Source: Juglans regia
Taxonomy: Eukaryota > Streptophyta > Magnoliopsida > Fagales > Juglandaceae
Reading direction: 5' to 3'
NCBI RefSeq assembly: GCF_001411555.2
Contig: NC_049904.1
Span: 32,067,370-32,131,369, forward strand
DNA length: 64,000 bases
Both the position numbers and the translations under genes were made by a program. The notes beneath the pieces were generated by a model that made no database searches, was not told the origin of the DNA, and worked only from the letters and a program-made list of their open reading frames with translations. Shown here piece by piece: positions 12,870 through 23,814 of this stretch (position 1 is its first letter; the number at the start of each line of letters is the position of its first letter).

Positions 12870-13460
12870 AGCCAGGTAGAAAAGAAGGAGTTTTAGCTCC
12901 GAAAATTATAAGGTGATTACGGAAAAGGTGGACCAACTGTTGGCAGCTGGGTTCATCAGAAAAACTCCATATCTTGAGTTGTTGTCGAATGTGGTGTTGG
13001 TAAGAAAGTCCAACGAGAAGCAGTGCATGTGTGTGGAATTTACAGACCTTAATAAGGCCTGCCCAAATGATAGTTTTACTCTCTTGAGGATAGACCTGAT
13101 TGTCAACACGACTGCATGACACAAAATGTCAAGCTTAATGGATGCTTATTTAGGGTACAATCAAATTTGAATGGGACAAGTTGACCAAGAGAATATGGCC
13201 TTCATAACTGATCAGAGATTATATTGCTACAAAGTCATGCATTTTGGTCTAAAAAATGCAGGGGCAAGATATCAGAGGCTGGTGAGCAAGATGTTCATAT
13301 ATCAAATAGGTTGAAAGAGAGTTTATGTGGACGACCTGCTAGTGAAAAACATGGAGTTCGGGCAACATATGAAGGATTTGAGGGAAGCCTTCAGAGTGCA
13401 GCACTAGTACAGGATGAAACTCAACTCGACGAAGTGCGCATTGAAAATTTATAGGGTTCA
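12870..13460 (+). pseudogene. Retroelement reverse transcriptase, disrupted
   Basis: RT palm and fingers are recognisable: AGFIRKTPYLELLSNVVLV, CVEFTDLNKACPNDSFTL, then MDAYLGYNQI, a stop, FGLKNAGARYQRLV, and the catalytic box VYVDDLLVKN at 13321-13350. TGA codons follow TTA near 13117 and NQI near 13168, and the frame changes near 13250. All these lesions remove activity even though YVDD itself is intact. Confidence 0.85.
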
Positions 13461-13949
13461 TGGTGTCGGAGAGAGGTATCAAGGCCAATCCCGATGAGCT
13501 ATGGACGATCGTTGAGATGAAGTCACCCACGAATCTAAATGGTGGAAAAAATAGTAGCCCTCAACAGATTTATGTCCTGGTCAACAGATAGGTGCCTCTG
13601 CCTCTCATTCTTCCAGATCCTGAAGAAGGCTTAAAACTGGGACTTTAAATGTGAATAAGCCTTTGCACAGTTAAGGGAGTACTTGGCGCACCAACCACTA
13701 CTCAGTCAAACTAAACAAGGGGAACCCTTGTCGCTATATCTGGTCATGAACCCAGACGTTGTATATGCCATGTTCATAAGGGATGAAAGAAAGGAACAGT
13801 AGCCTGTGTACTAAGTAAGCAGAGCTCTAAAAGGAGCAAAAACAAGATACCCAAAGATAGAATCGATCGCTTTCGTTGTTGTGACGTTAGTTATGTTCCT
13901 AAAACTACTATCAAGGGATAAATCATGGCTGACTTTGTAGTAGAATTCA

Positions 13950-14275
13950 CAAACTTCCAATAAGAGCTCCAGTTGGGAAGTCGTAGCAAGTGTACGTGGA
14001 TGGATCATCTTGTTGAACAGGAGGCGACGTAAAGAGTGTACATGATAACATGCGATGGGGTTGAGACAAGCTATATGATACGGTTGAACTTCAAAGTGAC
14101 AAATAATGAAGTTGAATACGAAGCGATACTCGATAGGTTGGCCATAGCAAAAACCTCAAGCATGAAAGAAGTTGAAATGAAGGCAGACTCACAAGTTGTC
14201 GTCGGCCAAGTCACAAGGGAGTGTTTAGTAAAGGGAGAAAAGTTAATAAAGTACCTCCATCGAGTATGAGAAGGG
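13950..14275 (+). pseudogene. Retroelement RNase H remnant
   Basis: The frame at 14036-14269 reads LNFKVTNNEVEYEAILDRLA and KADSQVVVGQVTRE, matching the RNase HI middle and C-terminal motifs (NNEAEYEAL, SDSQLVVNQ type). The upstream first-aspartate part (WYVDGSS type) is seen as VYVDGSSC near 13990-14015 in another frame. Confidence 0.75.
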
Positions 14276-14569
14276 TGTAGTCGCCTTCAATATTTATAGC
14301 TTGAGCGAATCCCTCGAGTTGACAACTGGAAAGCCAATCAGTTAGCACGAGCAGCCTCAGTAAAGCAGGAAGAAACTTTATCATGGGAGGTTCGCATCCG
14401 GGCAATTGACACATCGATTGTAGGAACCAAGTTCTTGGAGGTAGGAAAGGACACACCAGAATGGGTGGGTGACATAATCAAATATTTGGAAACCAGAAAC
14501 CTTCCCGCCTCCAGTGAGGATGCAAGGAAGGTCAGGAGCAGGGCAACCCGGTTCACTATGATAGACAAA

Positions 14570-15372
14570 ACGTTATGCGCCAATCCCGAATAACCCTCCT
14601 AAAGAACTGAAGTCGACCACCCATTGGTCGTTCGCTCAATAGGGCGTAGACCTAGTTGGTCCTATGTCCCCAAGCAAGGAGGGAACTAAGTTTATCGTCG
14701 TCGTCGTAGATTACTTTACCAAATGGACAAAAGCCGAAGCAATGGAGATAGTGACCACCCAAAACATTATGTTACCAGGTGGTGTGTTGAGCTCGAGATC
14801 AAAGTCAAATACTCGTCCTAAGGTATCCATAAGTAAACATATAGATTGAAACAACCAACAAGACCATTGTAGGAATATTAAATAAGAAGATATGCAATAA
14901 GAAGAGGATTTGGACAGATGAATTCTTGGGAATCTTGTGGTCATACAAAACAATGTCGAAAACATCAACCAATGAAACATCTTTTGCCTTGGCCTATGGA
15001 AGTGAAGCAATGATACCGATGAATGTGGGGTTGCCAAGCCACAGGAGGAAAGGCTTCGACGCTGAGGGAAATGTCAAAAAAGTAGAAGAAAATATGGACT
15101 TGTTTCAAGAGATTAGGGCAGACGCCGAATTCAGAGTGACGACCTGCAAAAGAAAGAGAAAACAATACTTCAATGAAAGGGTGAGACTAAGGTCCTTCAA
15201 GGTGGGTGACCTAGTCCTAAATGAAATTGGAATAACTACAGCAGCAAAAGGGAAGCAAGGACCCCGATGGGAAGGGCCATACATCGTGGTGGCTAGCCAT
15301 CGCTTTAGAGCCTATAACCTTAAGGACATGACGTCGAGGCATCCTCCCACTACATCAATTGCCAGAATATAG
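14570..15372 (+). pseudogene. Retroelement integrase, disrupted
   Basis: The catalytic core begins near 14645 with VDLVGPMSPSKEGTKF and VVVDYFTKWTKAEAME, carrying the two aspartates of the DDE triad. The frame breaks near 14790. A second long frame (14926-15372) gives the C-terminal part: TSFALAYGSEAMIP, KQYFNERVRLRSFKVGDLVL and GPRWEGPYIV. No chromodomain follows, consistent with the Tat lineage. Confidence 0.8.
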
Positions 15373-16125
15373 TGGGAGGATACAGAGTTGCGTGATTGAG
15401 GTATCCTCCCGCTATATTCTTATCGCGAAGGTTACGTGATCGATACATCTTCTCGCTACATCAATTGCTAGAGTCACGTGGTCGAGGCACCCTCCAGCTA
15501 CACTCTAATTGCCAAGATTACGCGGTCAAGATATCTTTCCATTACACCAATCGCTAGAGTTACGCGGACAAGATATCCTCCTGCTACACTCTATTCGCCA
15601 AGGTTACATGGTCAATGCATCCTCCTGCTACACCAATCGCCAGAGTTACGCGGTCGAAGCATCCTCCCACCATGCTCTTATTGCTAAGGTTATGCAGTTG
15701 ATGCATCCTCTCGGTACACCAATCGCTAGAGTTACATGGTTGAGGTACCCTCTCGCTACATTCTCATTGCCAAGATTACACGGTCGAGGTATCTTCCCGC
15801 TACACCAATTGCCAGAGTTACACAGTCGAGGTATCCTCCCGCTATACTCTTTTTGCCAAGGTTATGCGGTTGAGGCATCCTCCTGCCACACCAATTGCCA
15901 AAGTTACACGGTCGATGTATCCTTATGGTATACTCTCATTGTCAAGGTTACATGGTCGAGACATCCTCCCGCTACACCAATTGCTAGAATTATGCGATCG
16001 AGACATCCTCCTGCTATACTAATCACCAGAGTTATGCGGTCGAGACATCATCCTGTAACACTCTTATCGCCAACGTTACGCAGTTGAGGTATCTTTCCGC
16101 TACACTCTTATTGCCAATGTTATTA
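15330..16125 (+). repeat. Tandem array, 42-43 bp units in alternating pairs
   Basis: About 19 imperfect units of the type GTTACGCGGTCGAGGTATCC followed by TCCCGCTACACCAATCGCCAGA. Units alternate between a version with CACCAATYGCCAGA and one with CACTCTTATTGCCAAG, so the higher-order period is about 85 bp. The array starts inside or right after the integrase C-terminus and ends at ~16125 before the antisense ORF. Period counted by eye. Confidence 0.88.
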
Positions 16126-16312
16126 ACTACACACTTCTCACCAAAGGTCTAAAAACAAAAAGACACCTGAGAGAAACGCATCCAAGTGAAGATTCCAATA
16201 AAAAGAAAAAAAAGAAAAAGCAAACATAACATAAGTCAAATGCCACGGAAATGAAGGAACAACATAACATCCATTGAAACAACAAACATATCGTTAAGAT
16301 CAAGATGGTTCT

Positions 16313-16651
16313 TCAAAACATACACAGTATTCCATGCCTAATCTTAATATAAAAAGGAAAAAAAATTTCCTTCCAGGAACGGTGAGGAGGAGGAAAGGCG
16401 TCCATCATGGTGTCTCTCCGAAAGGAATAAAAAATATGATAAGCTGAGGAACGAGTTCGGATTGACTTCCAATCCAAGATACGAAGATCTGTCTCAGGAT
16501 GATTAAGCAAGAATTCTCTTAATTGTTTGATCTGATGCTTGAATCCAATACCCCAAGCTCGACCCAGAATGATGTAAGTGGTTGTTAGTTGAGGAAGAAT
16601 GTGAGCAACCTCACCCTGAGAGCGAGCTAGTTCGACGTTCAGCTCAGTCAC
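16313..16651 (-). CDS. Antisense ORF of the retroelement (aORF), 112 residues
   Basis: Uninterrupted frame opposite to gag-pol, between the tandem array and the lost 3' LTR. The protein starts MTELNVELARSQGEVAHILP and includes YIILGRAWGIGFKHQIKQLR and FLLNHPETDLRILDW. Retand and Grande elements are known to carry an antisense ORF in this place; its function is unknown. It may be a 3' fragment of a longer ancestral aORF, and expression is unknown. It is the only undamaged frame in an otherwise decayed element. Confidence 0.45.
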   Translation of the reverse strand: MTELNVELARSQGEVAHILPQLTTTYIILGRAWGIGFKHQIKQLREFLLNHPETDLRILDWKSIRTRSSAYHIFYSFRRDTMMDAFPPPHRSWKEIFFPFYIKIRHGILCMF

Positions 16652-17083
16652 CTTCGAGCATATAAGAAATGATATATAATGGGGATGATACGTCCCAACA
16701 GAATTGAGAAATTGATGAATTATATCAAGGAAGAGTGCACCATAACGATGCTTTGGAAATTGAGAAATTGATTAATTATATCCGGCTGATCCCAAGTTTA
16801 CAATATTGAGTATAACTATAACATAAATTATATTTAAAGGTTAGCATGTGTACATTGAAATAAATTATTAATAAATATTTATATGCAATAACTATTATAT
16901 TTAAGCGTTAACGTGTATACATTGAAATAAATGATAATATTACGATAATCTTTCTAGCACAAAGAAATTCTTTAAAAACATTACAAGTAGCTCGTGAGTT
17001 AGATAAGTTTTATTTTGTACGTTAATAACTTAATATTTTTTTTATTTTTTATTTCTTAATGAATAAATAAGTAACTATTAGGT

Positions 17084-17252
17084 TGCGTTTAGATGTTGAA
17101 CTGAGTTTAGTTGAGATGATTAAATATTCTTAGAATATTATTTTTTAATATTATTATTATTATTTTGATATTTGAAAAAATTAAATTATTTATTATATTT
17201 TATATTGAAATTTGAAAAAGTTGTAATGATGAGTTGAGATTAATTAAGAGGA
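17084..17252. mobile_element. Tourist-like MITE copy
   Basis: Starts GGTTGCGTTTAGATGTTGAA, continues with GAGATGATTAAAT and ends ...TTGTAATGATGAGTTGAGATT. It lies in the reverse orientation to the copy at 2198. Present in segment copy 2 only. Confidence 0.65.
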
Positions 17253-17261
17253 AAATGCTGG

Positions 17262-17640
17262 AGCTCCTGCTGGGGGCTCCCGCTGGAGCTCTGGTGTATT
17301 TTATATGTGTATTTTTTAATTCTTTTTTTATATAGATGTTTTTAATAATTTTTAATATTTTTAAAAAATAAAATAATATTATTAAATAATACTTTCTTAA
17401 TCACGAAGTAAAATAAAAAATATTTTTTTAATATTTTTTTATTTTACTTCATAATTAAGGAAGTATTTTTTAATAATTTTTTTTACTTCTTGATTAAGAA
17501 AGTGTTTTTAATAATATTTTATATTTATTTTATATTTTAAAAATATTAAAAATTATTAAAAAAATTTATATAAAAAACAATTTAAAAAAAAAACACAAAC
17601 AAATAAGATGGGTTTAGGACGCAACTAAAGTCTAATGAAG
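17262..17640. mobile_element. Foldback element in segment copy 2
   Basis: Long AT-rich inverted repeat: GTGTATTTTTTAATTCTTTT...AATAATTTTTAATATTTTTA on the left pairs with TAAAAATATTAAAAATTATT...AATTTAAAAAAAAAACACAA on the right. An inner pair is built on ACTTTCTTAATCACGAAGTAAAAT and its complements. Absent from segment copy 1, so it postdates the duplication or was lost there. Confidence 0.65.
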
Positions 17641-18016
17641 TGGTGTATTTTTTTATTTTTAAAAACATTTAAAGATATTTAAAAATATTTGGAAAAAAAT
17701 TAATAAAAAACTACAATTCACAGCAGTGATAAATAGTATTTATATTTTCCAAACAAAATGGTTATACAAGGTTTAAAGTAATCGATTGAAAAATTTAGTT
17801 TTAAAGTCTTTAAAACACACGAGCCGAGGTGTCAAGCCCAGCCCTTTGGATCAGCTCAGCGAAGCCCAACCCGGTTTAAACACATGAAGCGTTACGTAGG
17901 AAAGTGGTAAAACTGTAAATACAAGGTTTTCGGAAGGGCAATGAATCCCGCGCCACCAACTCAGCGGAGAGCGTCTGTCAGTTGGCAGAGAAAATGAGCG
18001 TTGTTTTAGGGTCAGG

Positions 18017-18545
18017 GTGCGTTTGGAGATTTGAGTTCAGTGAAGTTAAATTGTAAGGATGGAGTGAGTTTTATAAAAAGTTTTTAAATAAATTTAAATA
18101 AATTTAATTGTTAAGATAAGTTTATATATGAATTTATAAAAAATTAAAAAAAATTATCGATCTTGTGCATAAAAAAATATTGAATTAAATAAGATTGTGA
18201 ATATAAAATTTTTTTAAAATGATATAAATTTAATAATTTGAGAATTAGGTATTTAGATGTTAAAAGAAATCGAAATCTAAATCTAAATTATCAACGACAA
18301 AACGGAACTTTAAAAAATAATATTAAGGGTGAGTTTAAATCTTAAATTTATATTAATTTATCTTAATTCATCATTACAATTTTTTTAAATCTCAATACAA
18401 AATATAATAAATAATTTAATTTTTTTAAATTTAAAAATAATAATAATATTAAAAAATAATATTTTAATAATATTTTATTATTTCATCTCAACTCAATTCA
18501 ATTCAATTCACTTTAATATCTAAACATAATCTAAATATAATTGTA
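18017..18545. mobile_element. Two Tourist-like stretches splitting the SAP B leader
   Basis: The first begins GGGTGCGTTTGGAGATTTG (18017). The second begins AAGGGTGAGTTTAAATC near 18325, runs through TTCATCATTACAATTTTTTT and ends CTAAACATAATCTAA near 18533. In copy 1 the same leader is continuous (GAGAGTTTTTTTAAATTAAATAGGCAAACAG at ~5467), so SAP B has about 650 bp of extra DNA between its promoter-proximal sequence and its UTR exon. Confidence 0.6.
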
Positions 18546-18679
18546 GATTGGATAACAGTCGTATAACTTTTCTTAAAAAGAATGAATTCATGGTAAAAAA
18601 TTAATTTTTTATCGTATAGATTTATATCTGCTCAATTTTTTACGACATGCTATTTCTTTTCCTTAAATTCAATAGGCAA

Positions 18680-18785
18680 ACAGAGGAAGACAGCCTTGTT
18701 AACGTTTTTACCCTCCCTCTCTCTCTCCCTGTCTCTTCTGGTCTTCATTTTTCCCAATTTTGTTCAATTATCTGATCGATCCAGG
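18680..18785 (+). other. Probable 5'-UTR exon of SAP gene B
   Basis: CT-rich leader equivalent to that of copy A, ending GATCGATCCAGG with donor GTAAGATTTTTC at 18786. Any transcription start upstream of ~18000 would now have to read through the inserted DNA, so the promoter of copy B may differ from that of copy A. Confidence 0.55.
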
Positions 18786-19973
18786 GTAAGATTTTTCTCG
18801 CTCTCTCTATTTTTTTTTCAAATTATTGTCCTCTCTCGTTGGTTTTTGAAATTTATGCCCGATTGGGATTATATATTTTATTTTCAGTTAAATAAAAAGG
18901 AAAACATTTCTAGTTGTAATCATCTGGCTCCATTTTATGCACCGAGATCGGCGAAACCAAACAGACGAGGCGTTTCTTGATATGTTTCTTTATACTTTTG
19001 AGGGTTTCATTTCCCGTGTGTGCGAACGTATGTTATATTCGACAGATATATATGGTGGTATATTTTGCTTTATTTATTTATTTATGAAGATGACTAGTTT
19101 TACTTGTTAAGCAGGTGATTCTTTTTGAGTTTGGGCTAGTTGGATTTGATATAAAAATGTTTTAGCAATTTTTATGTGATGGGTAAATGTTTGTGAGAAG
19201 ATAAAGTTAGGGTTTTGGCTGTTTATTTAGTAATATTTTTAATTTGTGTACTTGGGTTTTGCCCATCTCTATTTATATAATATCGATTACTTATAAAAAA
19301 AAAAATTGGTTGGCGTTTGTCGAAATCGTTATATGAAGGAAATTTTGATGTTTCGGTATGTTGAACCGGGTAAAATTCTATGCTGATTGTTTCATACGGG
19401 GCTGGCTTTATTAGAGTATTGTTCAAGAAAGCTTATGATTTTGCTAGACTTGTTTTGATTTATATGAGACCTGAAGATGTTCATCCATGTAGAGTCTGCG
19501 TGAAATGTTTTGTGGGGATGCTAGAGAGATGACCCCCTGAAAAAAAGGAAAAAAACTGGTGGTTCTGCATTTTTCGCATTTTCTTGCTGTTTGAACTCCT
19601 GCCAACTCTCACTCTTATTTGGAAAGTCGATGTTTCTCCACTATTCACTGCTTTTATTTGTTCCGTATGCAGCCCTGACACATGTCATAGTACAAGTTGT
19701 AAGGAAATTGATAAGATTTGTGGAATTGAATAAGATTTGTGCAAGTTGTATCCCTTTTTTTGCTTCCTTGATTACCTTTTCCACGTACCTGGACTTGCCC
19801 ATTCGTTTGCTAGTACTTATGTATGCATGGCCTTGTGGGTCTCTGAAGTATATACTTATCTTCCTGTGTAATATGGATTCCTATATGCTGGGATGATGGT
19901 TCTCTCATTCTTGCATCTGATTTGCAGTTGTGGATTTCAAGTTAAGTTTTCTTGCAGGAAACTAGAGAAGAAG

Positions 19974-20492
19974 ATGGATTCTCACGATGAGACAGGATGC
20001 CAAGCTCCTGAACGCCCCATTCTTTGCATTAATAACTGTGGTTTCTTTGGAAGGGCTGCGACAATGAATATGTGTTCCAAATGCTACAAGGACGTGTTTC
20101 TGAAGCAGGAGCAAGCCAACCTTGCGGCATCATCAATAGGAAGCATAGTGAATGGCAGCTCTAGCAGTAATGAAAATGAGCCTGTCATTATGGATGCGGT
20201 GAATGTACAATCTGGACCAGTGGAGAGACAGATCTTTTCAATAGAAACATCGACTGATTCATCCTCAAGCAACTCCCTCCCGATGCCTATGAAAGAGGGC
20301 CCAAGTAGATGCATGACTTGTCGAAAGCGTGTTGGTTTAACCGGCTTTAATTGCAAGTGTGGAAACCTGTTTTGTGCAATTCATCGCTATTCTGATAAGC
20401 ATGACTGTGCCTTTGATTATAGGTCAAATGCCCGGGATGCTATTGCAAAAGCCAACCCTGTTGTGAAGGCAGAAAAGCTTGATAAAATATAG
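19974..20492 (+). CDS. A20/AN1 zinc-finger stress-associated protein, copy B
   Basis: 172 residues, the tandem duplicate of 6715-7233. All A20 (C18, C22, C34, C37) and AN1 (C113, C116, C127, C129, C134, H137, H143, C145) ligands are kept. Differences from copy A are K68N, K81G, M92T, Q103P, L104M, V114M and P146A; five fall in the linker, V114M is between the first two AN1 cysteines and P146A follows the last. Start chosen by homology with copy A and by the acceptor TTTTCTTGCAG at 19957, 16 bp upstream. An in-frame upstream ATG at 19893 is intronic. With no stop or frameshift it should be functional unless its rearranged promoter is silent. Confidence 0.95.
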   Translation: MDSHDETGCQAPERPILCINNCGFFGRAATMNMCSKCYKDVFLKQEQANLAASSIGSIVNGSSSSNENEPVIMDAVNVQSGPVERQIFSIETSTDSSSSNSLPMPMKEGPSRCMTCRKRVGLTGFNCKCGNLFCAIHRYSDKHDCAFDYRSNARDAIAKANPVVKAEKLDKI

Positions 20493-22169
20493 GGCCAATA
20501 GTTTGAAGTGAAGATTTATGTCCTGAAGTGCGATGCTTCTTTCTACATCTACGTGTCTCTATATAAGTTGGCTGCTTGTCTTGTACGCGTCCTCCACGGA
20601 GAAAAATGGTTCAAGTCATGATAGTGAGGGCATCTGTAGAAGTCTACTCCTTGTTTATTGGTGAGGGCACCATTCTTGGCTCCAGTGTGAAAGTCTTTAT
20701 TTGTGCTGGTTTGATAGACATATTCGGGGTTAACCTGTAATGTGAAATTTCGGTTGGCTGCGTTTGTTTCCAGAAGTACATGGAAAATTGGTATTCTCTG
20801 TTTCATGCATGTATGCAATGTTATGGGCATTTCTTTCAATATTCCCTACAGGTATAATGCTCTTCTTGGGTTTAAAACCATGTCTTTGAATCTTGGATAA
20901 TTTTCATTGTTTTTATATTTGCTTGGGGGCTTAGTTGTGTTTCTGGTTTATCAAACTACCTTGGGCAACATGTCACATGTGTCCATTTTTTTTTCCCATC
21001 AGAAATTATATTATCTGTGTCATAGAATATATGTCGAGGAGCCATGTTGGTTTAGTTGTGAGTTGCGACTCTGTAAAATGGTGGCGATTGATAAGGCTCA
21101 GTCGAAAGGTACTTGTAAAAAAAAAAAGGCTCAGTTGGAAGTTGTTTGTCTGCAACTTATAGATCCTGTTTTATTCATAACGAAACCACGAAGGCTAGTA
21201 AATCATCTGTATGGTTGTGTTTAGACTCAGAAAAAACCTATGGTTGTAGGTGTGAATATTGGTAATTCAGGGATTAAGGAAGCCTTGAAACTTTTCTAAT
21301 TAAAATAATCTTGGCACTTCGTTTTCGGCTAGTGGGCCTAGAAAAACTCTGGTTTTGGGTGGTGCAATGTTTCGGAAGAATCCGACGATTGATCACCTAA
21401 GGTAGTTCCTCAGCATTTCAGTGCTTTTTTTTTATATATGGATTAATGTGTTTTTTATTATGCTTTCTGATCTCAGAGTTGTGCTTGTGAAACAACTTAA
21501 TTATCAGGTATCACAATGGGCGGCTACATCTGATGATCTCCTTATTGAATAAATTATATCCAATTACCATTTCGGTGTGATTTCAAGGCGTCCTTTTTCC
21601 AGAGACTAATGATCACTTCATCCCATCTATATGCCGGATTGGTTCCGAGTCTTCTTATTAGCTTTACCACGAATGGATTATGGAATTTTATGCTTCTTTT
21701 GTAGATCTATTATTTCACCTTCCTTCATTTGACAAAGATAAATAAATAAAATTGAGATCAAACTCCTAGAAGTGAATGGATTTTTAATTTTCATTTCATT
21801 ATTATAATTTTTTTAAATTTTTATATAAAATATAATAAATAATTTAATTTTTTAAAATTTTAAAATACTAAAAATTAATATTTTATTTAAATTTATCTCA
21901 TAACTCGGGATGAATCTGTAGCTGTTAAAATGATGAGTTGACAATGAAAATCGAAGGCATAGTGCTCTAGGGACGCCTCGAGCCCAACGAAGACAGGCGT
22001 GGCTTTCCTCGTATTGCGCCTGTGTACCTCCGTCTGCGACAAGCCATCTCTGGGCTTGTCTGGGGCCGGAGATATCTCTCCGTGGCTTTCTGTTTCCAGT
22101 TGTCTTTTCGTCTTTGGGTGACGCATCATGGCCTCAAAAAAAAGAATTAACGAGATGAAAATCGAACCC

Positions 22170-22190
22170 TCTCTCTCTCTCTCTCTCTCG
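22170..22190. repeat. (CT)n microsatellite
   Basis: About ten CT dinucleotides near the right end of segment copy 2, ending TCTCTCGACAATGCAG. The equivalent place in copy 1 (~10140) has no CT tract. Confidence 0.8.
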
Positions 22191-23814
22191 ACAATGCAGA
22201 AATCGGCAAGATCGTAATGTTATGATCTGTGGTTTCCTGCGTTCCCCAATCATGAGTCTAAATAATTTTTAAGAATGAACAATCGTACTAGCAAGTGATT
22301 TCCCGTGAAACAACAACGTTACGATGGGATTACAGTACATACACGAAACAAAGCATATAGAAAAGATGTAATGCCAGCACTGTAGTGTTGCAAGATTAAT
22401 AAATACGTAAATGCCATGTATTCATTTTAAAAAATGTAAATAAATATTACACAACTTATAACTATATCTAAAATTACTCATCCGGTTTATACGGCTGATC
22501 CTATGACCACGGCATCGTTCCTTGAGGTTGCATGTTGGAGGATCCTGCAAGTTCCTTCCTAGATTTTTGTGCTGGTCGTATATGAGCTTTTTCAGGATTT
22601 TGTTATCGACTCGCATTAACACTAGAAAATGCTTTGAACCCAGCAGCTTGTATGCAGTCGAGGAGCGTGGAACGACCTATTAATATGAATTTTCAACGAT
22701 TTAATGTAGAAAAAAGTAAGTTGACTTCCACTAAAGGATGAAGAAAAGGGGAGATTGTTTGATGCTTCTTGTTTCCTTGTTTTGTTCGTGAGTGGTTGTG
22801 CAATTACTTTTTTTTAATACAGTAGGTCGTCGCAGGGAAAAGAGGACAGCAATATACCCTCCAGAAAGCTCCCGGATAAAGGTCCTACTAATGATAACAG
22901 TAAATATGTTTGTACTGCATCAATTTTACTCGACATAATACTGTAGAATTTGTATGCTTTTTTACATTTTGTTGTTGCTCCACAACTATCTTTAGCTCAA
23001 GATAAAAAAACTTAAAACTTGGATCTCACATCTCACGTCTTATGAAAAATACACTCACATTTTATAAAAAAATCTTTATATCAAATAAAAAAGTTATAAA
23101 TATATAATGTAGAAGTGAATAGTAACCGATACATATCATTCATCTAAAAGAAAATCCAACCCACTAAAGAAAAAAAGTTGGGAGGGCATAAAGGATCAGA
23201 GGGAACATAAACGTGGCAAGCAACATGAAGAAATGAACAGAGATGTCCCCACTCTCCACCGTCTGCTGAAAGCAATGTTGGTAATAGGCTATGGAGTGTA
23301 TGTATTATCAAATTCATTTAGCTTTCTTCAATGCAATAAGTGAAATTTGATAGTAGGCTACTCTCACTCACCCCCACCGACTCCTGTCTGGTTTCTGCAT
23401 CAAAGACAAAAAGGGGCACTCTCCAAATCCTTTTGTTGGGACTTGTTTTCTGGGGAATATTGCAACAATAAACAGCACAAACATCCAAGGTCCAAATCGA
23501 TATATGTGTATTATATGTGTGCCCTTGGATGCTTAATCCCTCTCTCTTCGTTTCCGAAAGTTGACCCTTTTATAACATAGAACATTTATATACTTTTAAC
23601 TTTTGAGGGGAAAAAAAAAAAAAAATCCTTTTGAAAAAGAACAAATTGGGATGCATTAAAGAAATAAAGAACATCAGTGTATAATTCATGGCTTTATTAG
23701 TGTAGATTTACGTGCCAAAAGTTATCTCAAGTGCTGAACAAATTTTCAACCGATTGGCATTCTTACGGAATAACTCGTGATCAAGGTGTCCCATATAAAT
23801 AAAAGGAAATGAAA

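Larger units (their letters stand above)
10272..16680 (+). mobile_element. Degenerate Ty3/gypsy LTR retrotransposon, Tat/Retand-like
   Basis: Order of parts: partial 5' LTR, primer-binding site, gag, protease, reverse transcriptase, RNase H, integrase, a ~42-bp tandem array, then an antisense ORF. The RT block resembles the Tat lineage (NVVLVRKS, FTDLNKACP, YVDDLLVK), there is no chromodomain after integrase, and a tandem array plus an antisense ORF downstream of pol is the arrangement known for Retand-type elements. Every domain is interrupted by stop codons and frameshifts, so it is non-autonomous. No 3' LTR fits between 16651 and the start of segmental copy 2 at 16736. The element fills the gap between the two segment copies almost exactly. 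Confidence 0.85.
16736..22335 (+). repeat. Segmental duplication, copy 2 (contains SAP gene B)
   Basis: Direct-orientation copy of 4690-10271, including promoter, UTR intron, coding exon and ~2 kb of 3' flank. Copy-2-specific DNA lies at ~16860-17700 (a Tourist-like copy plus a foldback) and ~18000-18680 (two Tourist-like stretches interrupting the promoter/leader). A partial echo of the boundary motif (TTGAGAAATTGATGAATTAT) also occurs at ~16702, just outside the segment. Confidence 0.88.

Noticed and set aside
15509..16087. 192-codon open frame on the plus strand
   Set aside because: It is a read-through of the 42-43-bp tandem array; the repeating protein simply mirrors the DNA repeat.
22603..22676. 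Possible orphan last exon on the minus strand (STLLDCIQAAGFKAFSSVNA...)
   Set aside because: A plausible acceptor and coding-like composition, but no upstream exon or recognised protein; kept only as a note in the spacer entry.
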